Shown here in pieces: positions 48,612 through 56,758 of a stretch of DNA of 64,000 bases. A program made the position numbers and the translations under genes. This DNA is from Xenophilus aerolatus. GTDB lineage: Bacteria > Pseudomonadota > Gammaproteobacteria > Burkholderiales > Burkholderiaceae_C. The stretch lies in assembly GCA_030418545.1 (NCBI GenBank), contig QAIB01000004.1, positions 1-64,000 of the forward strand, given 5' to 3'. A model generated the notes under the pieces. That model saw nothing but the letters and a program-made list of their open reading frames with translations, made no database searches and was not told where the DNA came from. The stretch's first letter is position 1; each line of letters starts with the position of its first letter.

Positions 48612-49388
48612 TCAGCCCTCGTCGCCGCCGCCGATGGTGGCGCCGCCGTCGATGACGATGGTGGTGCCGGTGATGAAGCGGCCCGCATCCGAGCCCAGCA
48701 GCAGGGCCGCGCCGGCGATGTCCTCGGGCTCGCCGATCATGTTCAGCGGGCTGGACTTCAGCGCGTTGGCCAGCGTCTCGGGGTTGTCCCACAGCGCCTT
48801 GGCGAAGTCGGTCTTGATGAGGCCCGGCGCGATGCAGTTGGTGCGGATGCCCTGCTTGCCCCATTCCAGCGCGAGGCTGCGCGCCAGCGACATGTCGGCC
48901 GCCTTGGAGATGCCGTAGGCGCCCAGCACGCGCGAGCCCGTGAGCCCGGCGATCGAACTGATGATGACCACCGACCCGCCGCCCTTGGCCGCCATGCCCG
49001 GCGCCGTGCGGTTGACCAGCCACAGGTTGGAGCGGATGTTGACGTCCATCACCTTCGAGAAGGCTTCGTCGCTGATGCCGGACATCGGCCCGTAGTACGG
49101 GTTCACGGCCGCGTTGCACACCAGCACGTCGACCGTGCCGTAGACCTTCTCGGTCTGCTCGACCAGGCCCAGCACCTCGTCCTTGCGCGAGATGTTGCAG
49201 GCGATGGCCGTGGCCTCCAGCCCCTCGGACCGGATCTGGTCGACCACGGCGGCGCAGGCGTCGGCCTTGCGGCTGGTGATGACCACGCGCGCGCCGGCGC
49301 GCGCGTAGGCGATGGCGATCGCCCGGCCGATGCCGCGCGAGGACCCGGTGACGATCGCGGTCTTGTTCTTCAACGACAGGCTGTCCAT
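48612..49388 (-). CDS. SDR-family oxidoreductase (3-hydroxyacyl-CoA dehydrogenase-like)
   Basis: A 258-residue short-chain dehydrogenase with TGSSRGIGRAIA, CNAAVNPYYGP, the catalytic serine in IISSIAG and the YGISK motif. Given neighbours that are hydratases and a CoA-transferase, it probably oxidises a 3-hydroxyacyl-CoA. ATG 49388 has AAGGAGA 6 bases before it; the long upstream frame is a shadow of the next gene. Confidence 0.9.
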   Translation of the reverse strand: MDSLSLKNKTAIVTGSSRGIGRAIAIAYARAGARVVITSRKADACAAVVDQIRSEGLEATAIACNISRKDEVLGLVEQTEKVYGTVDVLVCNAAVNPYYGPMSGISDEAFSKVMDVNIRSNLWLVNRTAPGMAAKGGGSVVIISSIAGLTGSRVLGAYGISKAADMSLARSLALEWGKQGIRTNCIAPGLIKTDFAKALWDNPETLANALKSSPLNMIGEPEDIAGAALLLGSDAGRFITGTTIVIDGGATIGGGDEG

Positions 49389-49417
49389 GGCGTCTCCTTC
49401 TCTTCGTGTCGGGGGTT

Positions 49418-50209
49418 TCAGCGGTTGGCGAACACGGGCGTGCGCTTCTCGACGAAGGCGCGCGCCGCTTCGAGGTGGTCCTCGGTCATCGCGCAGCGGA
49501 TGTGGCGGACGGCCTCGTGGTCCAGCGCCTGGGAGAGCGTGGCGCCCTGCTCGGCCGCGTTGAGGTTGGACTTGATGTGGCCCAGCGTGATCGTCGGCCC
49601 CTCGGCGAGCTGGCGCGCCAGCTGACGGCCGGCGTCGTCGAGTTCCGCATCCGGCACCACGCGCGCGGCCAGGCCCAGTTGCAGCGCCTCGTCGGCCTTG
49701 ATCACCGGCGACAGCAGCGCGAAGGCGCGCGCCCGCGGGCCCAGCAGCTGCGTGAGGAACCAGGTGCTGCCGAAGTCGCCCGACAGGCCGACCTTGGCGA
49801 AGGCCGAGGTGAGCTTGAGGGTGTCCGACGCGACGAGCAGGTCGCAGGCCAGCGCCAGCGACAGGCCCGCGCCCGCGCAGGCGCCGCGCACCAGGGCCAA
49901 GGTCGGCTTGGGCATCTCGCGCAGCAGGCGCGAACACTCCATGTGCTCGCGCAGCTGGTGCGTGCGCGCCTCCAGCGTGGCCGGCGGGCCGTCGCTGTCG
50001 GCCATCGCCTTCACGTCGCCACCGGCGCAGAAGCCGCGGCCGGCGCCGGTCAGCACCACGGCGCGCACGGCCGGGTCGATGGCGGCGCGGCGCAGCGCGG
50101 CGAGCAGCGCGTCGGTCATGCCGGGCGTGAGCGCATTGAGCCGTTCGGGCCGGTTCAGCGTGAGAGTGAGCACGCCGCCGTCGCGCGCTTCGATCAGTTC
50201 GGTCGTCAT
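49418..50209 (-). CDS. Enoyl-CoA hydratase/isomerase family protein 2 (PaaG-like)
   Basis: A 263-residue crotonase with GRGFCAGGDVKAMADSDG. The active-site stretch FAKVGLSGDFGSTWFLTQLL carries a single aspartate where classical hydratases have glutamate, the arrangement of PaaG-type isomerases. It may therefore shift a double bond rather than add water. AGGAG lies 11 bases before ATG 50209. It lies between the CaiB and SDR genes. Confidence 0.87.
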   Translation of the reverse strand: MTTELIEARDGGVLTLTLNRPERLNALTPGMTDALLAALRRAAIDPAVRAVVLTGAGRGFCAGGDVKAMADSDGPPATLEARTHQLREHMECSRLLREMPKPTLALVRGACAGAGLSLALACDLLVASDTLKLTSAFAKVGLSGDFGSTWFLTQLLGPRARAFALLSPVIKADEALQLGLAARVVPDAELDDAGRQLARQLAEGPTITLGHIKSNLNAAEQGATLSQALDHEAVRHIRCAMTEDHLEAARAFVEKRTPVFANR

Positions 50210-50238
50210 GGGCTGGATGTCTCCTGGTGCGGTGGGTG

Positions 50239-51423
50239 TCAGAGCGCGCCGGCCGCCTGCAGCGCGGCTACGCGGTCGGGGCCGTGGCCCAGCCAAGCGG
50301 CCAGCACCTCGGCGTTGTGTTCGCCCACGCGCGGCAGCGGGCGGCGGATGGTGAGCGGCGTGTCCGAGAGGTGGATCGTCACGCCCTGCATCGGCACGGT
50401 GCTGTTGCCGAAGGGCACGTCACGGATGGCGCCGCGGTGCGCGAGCTGCGGGTTGTCGACCACTTCGTCGACGCGCGCGATCTTGGCGCAGGGCACGCCC
50501 TCGGCCTCCAGCCACGCCACGATCTGGTCGGCGCCGTGGGCCAGCATCCAGTCGGCCACGATGCCTTCGACGGCGTCGCGGTGCTCGAGGCGGCTGGCCA
50601 TGGTGGCGAAGCGCGGGTCCTCGATGAGCGCGGGCCGCTTCATGGCACGCAGCACGCGCGGGAACATGTTGTCGTCGCCGCCCACGATCAGCACGTAGCG
50701 GCCGTCGCCGGCCTGGAAGGTGTTGGAGGGCGCGACGTAGCGGTCGCGGCTGCCCACGCGCGTCATGGTCTGGCCGAAGAGCTTCTGTTGCGGGATCGCG
50801 GTCATCAGCATCGACAGCGCGCTCTCCAGCAGCGACACGTCCACCAGCTGGCCGACGCCGGTGCTGTGGCGCGCGTTCAGCGCCGCGAGGATGCCCAGCG
50901 CCGCGTACATGCCGGTGGTGTAGTCGCACATGAAGGAGCCGATCATGGTCGGCGGCCCGTCGGGCTGGCCGGTCATGTCCATCAGGCCGCTCATGGCCTG
51001 GGCCACGCCGTCGAAGCACTGCTTCTGCGCGAGCGGGCCGTCCTGCCCGAAGCCCGAGATGCGCGCCATCACCAGGCGCGGGTTGAGGGCGTGCACCGCG
51101 TCCCAGCCCAGGCCCATCTGCTCCATCGTGCCGGGGCGGAAGTTCTCGACCAGCACGTCGGCCTCGGCGATCAACGCCTTCAGGGTAGCCAGGCCTTCGG
51201 GATGGCGCAGGTCGATGGCCAGGCTCTTCTTGTTGCGGTTGACGATGAAGGTGTAGAGGCTCTGGCCCTCCACCGCGGGCAGCGCGCGGCGCGCGTACTC
51301 GCCTTCGCCGGGCGGCTCGATCTTGACCACCTCGGCGCCCATGTCGCCCAGCATCATGGCGCAGTAGGGCCCGGCGATGAAGCGCGAGAGGTCAAGGACG
51401 CGCAGGCCGTCGAGCGAGGTCAT
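50239..51423 (-). CDS. CaiB/BaiF-family CoA-transferase
   Basis: A 394-residue class III CoA-transferase that moves CoA between acids without ATP. It has RVLDLSRFIAGPYCAMMLGD at the start, VENFRPGTMEQMGLG, and the catalytic aspartate D167 in GSFMCDYTTGMY. It starts the minus-strand unit CaiB-crotonase-SDR-crotonase-GntR and is divergent from the VOC gene, sharing a control region with a GATATAAC motif. It may load or unload CoA on the pathway acid. Confidence 0.92.
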   Translation of the reverse strand: MTSLDGLRVLDLSRFIAGPYCAMMLGDMGAEVVKIEPPGEGEYARRALPAVEGQSLYTFIVNRNKKSLAIDLRHPEGLATLKALIAEADVLVENFRPGTMEQMGLGWDAVHALNPRLVMARISGFGQDGPLAQKQCFDGVAQAMSGLMDMTGQPDGPPTMIGSFMCDYTTGMYAALGILAALNARHSTGVGQLVDVSLLESALSMLMTAIPQQKLFGQTMTRVGSRDRYVAPSNTFQAGDGRYVLIVGGDDNMFPRVLRAMKRPALIEDPRFATMASRLEHRDAVEGIVADWMLAHGADQIVAWLEAEGVPCAKIARVDEVVDNPQLAHRGAIRDVPFGNSTVPMQGVTIHLSDTPLTIRRPLPRVGEHNAEVLAAWLGHGPDRVAALQAAGAL

Positions 51424-51486
51424 GGGCAGGTGTCTCCTGGTGTGCGCTTGTCGTGCCCGGCTCGGCGACAGCGGCGTGTTTTGTTT

Positions 51487-51506
51487 AATTTGTTATATCA
51501 TATTTT
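51487..51506. promoter_or_regulatory. GATATAAC-type motif, site 3 (divergent promoter)
   Basis: TAATTTGTTATATCATATTT; on the minus strand AAATATGATATAACAAATTA. It lies between the CaiB and VOC genes and could control both directions. The AT-rich stretch stands out in this GC-rich region. Confidence 0.5.
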
Positions 51507-51520
51507 CAGGAGACCACCGA

Positions 51521-52330
51521 ATGAACCAGGCTCAGCCACACCGGGCGGACGCAGCGTCCACCGCCACCCCACCCTACTTGCGGCTGCGGCAGATCTGCCT
51601 GGTCGCCCGCGAACTCGCCCCGGTCGTGGACGACCTGTGCGCCGTCTTCGGCGTGCAGGTGTGCCACCATGACCCGGAGGTCGGCCAGTTCGGGCTGCAC
51701 AACGCGCTGATGCCCTTCGGCCACCAGTTCATCGAGGTGGTGGCCCCGGTGCAGGACGGCACCACCGCCGGCCGCTACCTGGAACGCCGCGGGGGCGACG
51801 GCGGCTACATGGTGATCCTGGACAGCGAGTCGCTGCCGCGCTGGCGCAGCCACGTGGCGCAGGTGGGCGTGCGCGTGGCCGCGCCGCTGGCCCTGGGCGA
51901 CTACGAGGGGCTGCAGCTGCACCCGCGCGACACCGGCGGCGCCCTGCTGGAGATCAACTGCACGAAGGATGGCGCGAGCCTGGACGGCCCCTACTGGCCG
52001 GCCGGCCCGCACTGGCAGCGGCATGTGGCGACCGGGCGCGTCACCGGCATTGCCGGTGCCGTGCTGCAGGCCAGCGAGCCGGCCACGCTGGCGCAGCGCT
52101 GGGCAGGGATCCTCCAGCGCCCGGTGGAGGGCGGCACGCAGGTGCCGCTCGACAACGCCCGGCTGCAGTTCGTGCCCGACACCGACGGCCGCGGCGAGGG
52201 CCTGGCCGCCGTGGTGCTGCAGGTGCGCGACGCGGCGGCCATCCGCGCCGCCGCGCGTGCGCGCGGCCTGCCCGAAGCCGAGGACCGCGTGACGGTCGGC
52301 GGCGTGCATTTCATCTTCTCACCGGCCTGA
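51521..52330 (+). CDS. VOC family (glyoxalase-fold) protein
   Basis: A 269-residue protein starting MNQAQPHRADAASTATPPYL, with AGGAG before the ATG. LRQICLVARELAPVVDDLCA, FGHQFIEVVAPVQDG and LHPRDTGGALLEINC fit a two-repeat vicinal-oxygen-chelate fold with His/Glu ligands. Members include dioxygenases, epimerases and glyoxalases; the reaction here is unknown. It is 20 bp before a dehydrogenase gene. It may be a distant relative of the protein at 40295. Confidence 0.8.
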   Translation: MNQAQPHRADAASTATPPYLRLRQICLVARELAPVVDDLCAVFGVQVCHHDPEVGQFGLHNALMPFGHQFIEVVAPVQDGTTAGRYLERRGGDGGYMVILDSESLPRWRSHVAQVGVRVAAPLALGDYEGLQLHPRDTGGALLEINCTKDGASLDGPYWPAGPHWQRHVATGRVTGIAGAVLQASEPATLAQRWAGILQRPVEGGTQVPLDNARLQFVPDTDGRGEGLAAVVLQVRDAAAIRAAARARGLPEAEDRVTVGGVHFIFSPA

Positions 52331-52350
52331 ACGCCTTCACGAGGACAGCC

Positions 52351-53547
52351 ATGGAACTCGCCTTCACTCCCGAGGAACAAGCCTTCGCCGACGAGGTGCG
52401 CGGCTTCATCCGCGACCACCTGCCGGCCGACATCTCGCGCCGCGTGGAGCACGACCTGCACCTCACGCGCGAGGACCACATGCGCTGGCAGCAGATCCTG
52501 GGCCGGCGCGGCTGGCATGCCTACACCTGGCCCGTGTCGCAGGGCGGCCCGGGGTGGACGGCCACCCAGCGCTACCTCTTCGAGACCATCAGCGGCGAGA
52601 TGAACTGCCCCACCATCCAGCCCTTCGGGCCGCGCATGGTGGGGCCGGTGATCTACAACTTCGGCTCCGAGGCGCAGCAGGCACAGCACCTGAGCGGCAT
52701 CCGCGATTCGACGGTGTGGTGGTGCCAGGGCTATTCGGAGCCGCAGTCGGGGTCGGACCTCGCCTCGCTCGCCACCCGCGCCGACGACCATGGCGACCAC
52801 TACGTGGTCAACGGCCAGAAGATCTGGACCTCTTACGCCCACCATGCCGACTGGATGTTCTGCCTCGTGCGCACCAGCCGCGAGGGCCGCAAGCAGGAGG
52901 GCATCTCCTTCCTGCTCATCGACATGAAGTCGCCCGGCATCGAGGTCCAGCCGATCCCGATGCTGGAGGGCACGCACTCCTTCAACGCGGTGTTTTTCAC
53001 CGACGTGAAGGTGCCCAAGGCCAACCTCGTGGGCGAGGAAGGCCGCGGCTGGCACTACGCGAAGTTCCTGCTCGAACACGAGCGGGTCGAGAACTCGAAC
53101 ATCGGCTTCTCGACCTTCGCGCTGCGCCGGCTGCACCGCATGGCGCGCACGGTGCAGCACCGCGGCCGGCCGCTGATCGAGCAGCCGCTGTTCCGGGCCA
53201 AGGTGGCGCGCGTGGAAGCACAGCTCAAGGCGCTGGAGATGAACACCCTGCGCGCGCTGTCGAGCATGGGCAGCGGCAGCTCGCCGGGTGCGGGGCTCGC
53301 GTCCTCGCTGAAGATCCGCGGCACCGAGATCGGCCAGCGCCTGACCGAGCTGCTGTACGAGGCCGCCGGCCCCGCGGGCCAGCGACTGGACATGGCACTT
53401 GCCCATGGCGAGGGCGACATGGACGGCATCGACGCCAGCGTGCGCGGCGCACCGGCCAACTACTTCTGGCGGCGTGCGATGTCGATCTACGGCGGCAGCA
53501 ACGAGATCCAGCGCAACATCATCGCCAAGCAGGTGCTGGGGCTCTGA
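52351..53547 (+). CDS. Acyl-CoA dehydrogenase, paralogue of the 29638 gene
   Basis: A 398-residue flavoprotein nearly parallel to the product at 29638: MRWQQILGRRGW, TVWWCQGYSEPQSGSDLASL and VVNGQKIWTSYAHHADWMFC recur almost unchanged. The end reads YGGSNEIQRNIIAKQVLGL, again glycine in place of the MCAD-type catalytic glutamate. Unlike its paralogue it has no second dehydrogenase beside it. Co-transcribed with the VOC gene. Confidence 0.93.
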   Translation: MELAFTPEEQAFADEVRGFIRDHLPADISRRVEHDLHLTREDHMRWQQILGRRGWHAYTWPVSQGGPGWTATQRYLFETISGEMNCPTIQPFGPRMVGPVIYNFGSEAQQAQHLSGIRDSTVWWCQGYSEPQSGSDLASLATRADDHGDHYVVNGQKIWTSYAHHADWMFCLVRTSREGRKQEGISFLLIDMKSPGIEVQPIPMLEGTHSFNAVFFTDVKVPKANLVGEEGRGWHYAKFLLEHERVENSNIGFSTFALRRLHRMARTVQHRGRPLIEQPLFRAKVARVEAQLKALEMNTLRALSSMGSGSSPGAGLASSLKIRGTEIGQRLTELLYEAAGPAGQRLDMALAHGEGDMDGIDASVRGAPANYFWRRAMSIYGGSNEIQRNIIAKQVLGL

Positions 53548-53566
53548 AGGCGCCGGGCGCGCCGCG

Positions 53567-54577
53567 TCAGCCGTTCTGCGCCAGCCACGCGCGCAGCGCC
53601 GAACGGCTGCCGACACCAGCACGCGCATACACATTGCGAAGGTGCACGCGCACCGTCGCCGGCGACAGGCCCAGGCGCAGGCCGATGTCCTTGCTGCTGT
53701 AGCCGTCGCTGTAGGCACGCGCCACCTCGGCCTGGCGCGGCGTGAGAAGGGCCGCGGCGCCGTGCACCGGCCGGCGCTGCAGAGCGACCCGCAGGTTCGG
53801 GCCATCGGTGGCGACATCGAGGGTCCAGCCGGCCGCGGCCAGGCGACGGTGCTTTGCGCTGCCTGGTGACAGCCAGTCCGCCGGCAGCTGGGGCGCCTGC
53901 GCGCCGGCCAGCGCCGCAAGCTCGGGCCAGGCCGTGCAGAAGGCGCGGTTGGCGAAGAGGATCCAGCCCTGCGGGTCGACCAGGGCCATGGGCCGGGTCT
54001 GCTCGTCCAGGCCCTGCCGGGCATGCGCATAGAGCCGGTTGACCAGCAGCGCCTCGCGGATGTGCGGCGTCAGCGCGGTGAGCGCACGTGCGTCGTGCGG
54101 CGTGAGCGCGGGCGACGCGGGGCCGCGGTTGAGGTACAGGTGCGCGAAGGTCTCGCTGCCCTCGAAGGGAATGGCGACGCCCATCTGGTGGACGATGCCG
54201 TGGCGCGTGAGGAAGGCGCGCCAGGCGGCCGGCGCGTGCTGCCAGCGCGGATCGTCGGCGTTGGCGAAGTCGGCCTGCTCCGGCTGCGCGCGCATGGCGA
54301 AGGTGATGAAGTCCATCGCGCCGCCGCCGATGCGGTTCCACTCCTCGCTCATGGCCGCGAGGTCGTAGCCGATGCCGACCGAGGACACGAAGCTGCGCGG
54401 GTGCCAGGTGTTGATGGCGCCATGGTCGGCACCGAACAGATCGAGCAGCCGCTGCAGCAGCGCCTGCTGGAAATGCTCGCTGCCCGTGGTGCGCGCCAGG
54501 CGCAGGAGCGCCACGGGCTCTCCGTCGGCGATGCGCGGGCCGTGCAGGGCAGGCGATGGTGTGCGAACGGCAGGCAT
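53567..54577 (-). CDS. LuxR-family transcriptional regulator
   Basis: A 336-residue protein with a C-terminal LuxR HTH (LTPRQAEVARAYSDGYSSKD, then LGLSPATVRVHLRNVYARAG). The N-terminal 250 residues look like a PAS/GAF-like sensory region without a recognised ligand motif; they are not an autoinducer-binding domain that I can identify. ATG 54577 starts MPAVRTPSPALHGPRIADG. It is divergent from the trimeric autotransporter (110-bp gap) and may control it. Confidence 0.85.
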   Translation of the reverse strand: MPAVRTPSPALHGPRIADGEPVALLRLARTTGSEHFQQALLQRLLDLFGADHGAINTWHPRSFVSSVGIGYDLAAMSEEWNRIGGGAMDFITFAMRAQPEQADFANADDPRWQHAPAAWRAFLTRHGIVHQMGVAIPFEGSETFAHLYLNRGPASPALTPHDARALTALTPHIREALLVNRLYAHARQGLDEQTRPMALVDPQGWILFANRAFCTAWPELAALAGAQAPQLPADWLSPGSAKHRRLAAAGWTLDVATDGPNLRVALQRRPVHGAAALLTPRQAEVARAYSDGYSSKDIGLRLGLSPATVRVHLRNVYARAGVGSRSALRAWLAQNG

Positions 54578-54687
54578 GGCACGCGAAAAGGCGCGCGAGG
54601 CTACCACAAAGCGCGGTATCGGCGCAGGCCCGCGGGGGCCCAGCATCGGCAGGCGGCGGCATGCCGCGACGAGCGAGGAGCGCCCCG

Positions 54688-56718
54688 ATGAAACCCATGA
54701 AACCGCTGAGCGGCCACCCACTTGCGGCCGCCCTGTTGTGCTGCACGCTGGCCGGTGCCGCGGACCGCCTGCACGCGCAGGTCATCAACCCCAATGTGTG
54801 CCCCGGCGGCACGCTCTACGGCAGCCGCGACCCGGGCGCGTACTCCGGCTTCAGCAGCGCGCGTGACGTGGTGCAGGCCGACTGCACCGGCAACATCGCC
54901 GGCGGTGCCGAGTCGATGGCGGGCATCGACTTGTCGAGCGGCAACACGGCCCTCGGTCGCAGCGCCAGGGCCTCCGGCGGCTCCGCCACGGCGATCGGGT
55001 CCAACACGCAGGCCAGCGCGGGCTCGTCGCTGGCGGCCGGCAACGTCGCCAATGCGAGCGGCAACGCCTCCATCGCCATCGGCTACCGCAGCGTGGCCGA
55101 GGGCGAACGCGCGGTGGCGAGCGGCGCCGACGCGAGCGCCACCGGGCAGTTCGCCACAGCCTCGGGCACGCGCAGCGCGGCCGACGGTGAACGTGCGGTG
55201 GCGATTGGCGCCGACGCCAGCGCCGCGGGACAGTTCGCCACGGCCCTGGGCACGCGCAGCCAGGCGCGCGAAGAGCGCAGCACGGCCCTCGGCGCCGACA
55301 GCGATGCTCGAGCCTACGACACCACGGCCCTGGGCTCGTCGGCGCGCGCAGTGGGCATAGGCGGGCTGGCCGCCGGCTACGCCGCCTATGCGTTCGGCGA
55401 GAACGGGGTGGCGCTGGGCCGCTCGAGCCAGGCATATGGAGCGCAGTCGATCGCCATCGGCTGGGGCGCGTTCGCGGGAGGCTCGCAGTCGATGGCGTTC
55501 GGCACGGGAAGCTCGACCACCGGCGCCGGCTCCGTGGCACTCGGCGCCGGGAGCAGCGACGACGGCCGCAGCAACGTCGTGTCCCTGGGCAGCAGCGGCA
55601 GTCCCCGCACGCTCACCAACGTGGCCAACATCGAGGCCAGTGGCCAGGTGAGCGCCGCAAGCCTGGGCGTCGCCGGCACCGCGTTCGTCGGCGGACGGCT
55701 GGTCACGCAGGGCGGCATCGACAACCGCGGCGCCGGCATTGCGAACGCGGGGCGCATCAGTGGCGTCACGGCGGGCGAACTGAGCGCCACCTCGACCGAT
55801 GCCGTCAACGGTGCGCAGCTGTACGGCGTGCGCAGCACCGCCGAGCAGGCGCTGAGCCTGGCGACGAACCAGGGCGCGCAGGTGATCGACATGACCCAGC
55901 AATTGAACACGCAGGGCTCGCAGATCCAGGCGCAGTCCGTTCAATTGCAGGCGCACTCGGTACAGCTGCAGGCCATCGTCAACGGCCAGCTGGGCGTCTG
56001 CACGGTCGACGGCGGCGCCCTGCGCTGTTCGGTCGCGGGGCGGGCGGCGGCGACGGCCAATGGCGAAGGGGCGACCGCCGTGGGCATCGGCGCGTCGGCG
56101 CAGGGCGATGGGGCGCAGGCCTTCGGGCGGCAGGCGCAGGCCTTGCACGCCGGCTCCCTGGCCATCGGCGACGGGGCCCGCGCACTGGGCGACCCCACCG
56201 TCGCCATCGGCGCCGGCTCGCTGGCCAGCGGCAGCAATGCCGTGGCCCTGGGCGCCAATGCCCAGGCCCTGGCGCCCAACTCGGTGGCGCTCGGGCAGGG
56301 GTCCATCGCGGACCGCCCGGCGAGCGTGAGCGTCGGCAGCGCCGACGCGCCGCGGCAGATCACCAACGTGGCGCCGGGCACGGCGCCCACCGATGCGGTC
56401 AACCGTGCACAGCTCGACACGGCGGGCGCCCAGCTGGCGGCCCGGCTGACCAGCCAGTTCAGCACCGATCTGCAGGGCGTGCGCGACCTCGCGGCGCGTG
56501 GCGTGGCCCAGGCGATGGCGATGCCGTCGGTGCCGGGGCTGCAGGCCGGGCGGCGCTGGATCGGCGCGGCCATGGCCAGCTATGCCGGCCAGAACGCGCT
56601 GGGGCTGGGCTTCGCGTACCAGCTCGACACGAACTGGCAGGTCGGCGGCGGGCTGTCGGTGGCCACCGGCAGCGGCAGCCAGGTCGGCGCCCGGGTGCAG
56701 GCGGCTTACCAGTGGTGA
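54688..56718 (+). CDS. YadA-like trimeric autotransporter adhesin
   Basis: A 676-residue surface adhesin. A signal peptide ends near residue 30 (RLHA-Q). The head (about 85-330) is made of 14-residue-type repeats (ALGxxAxAxGxxSxAxG), and a neck TDAVNGAQLYGV lies near residue 370. A second head block (about 450-545) and neck (PTDAVNRAQLD, about 568) follow. The C-terminal membrane anchor (LQAGRRWIGAAMASYAGQNA on) ends in AAYQW, an aromatic last residue typical of outer-membrane barrels. ATG 54688 has GAGGAG 7 bases before it. It would form a trimer on the cell surface for attachment. Confidence 0.92.
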   Translation: MKPMKPLSGHPLAAALLCCTLAGAADRLHAQVINPNVCPGGTLYGSRDPGAYSGFSSARDVVQADCTGNIAGGAESMAGIDLSSGNTALGRSARASGGSATAIGSNTQASAGSSLAAGNVANASGNASIAIGYRSVAEGERAVASGADASATGQFATASGTRSAADGERAVAIGADASAAGQFATALGTRSQAREERSTALGADSDARAYDTTALGSSARAVGIGGLAAGYAAYAFGENGVALGRSSQAYGAQSIAIGWGAFAGGSQSMAFGTGSSTTGAGSVALGAGSSDDGRSNVVSLGSSGSPRTLTNVANIEASGQVSAASLGVAGTAFVGGRLVTQGGIDNRGAGIANAGRISGVTAGELSATSTDAVNGAQLYGVRSTAEQALSLATNQGAQVIDMTQQLNTQGSQIQAQSVQLQAHSVQLQAIVNGQLGVCTVDGGALRCSVAGRAAATANGEGATAVGIGASAQGDGAQAFGRQAQALHAGSLAIGDGARALGDPTVAIGAGSLASGSNAVALGANAQALAPNSVALGQGSIADRPASVSVGSADAPRQITNVAPGTAPTDAVNRAQLDTAGAQLAARLTSQFSTDLQGVRDLAARGVAQAMAMPSVPGLQAGRRWIGAAMASYAGQNALGLGFAYQLDTNWQVGGGLSVATGSGSQVGARVQAAYQW

Positions 56719-56758
56719 GGCGCAGCGCAGGCGTGCATGAGCGCCCGCGCTGCGTAGT

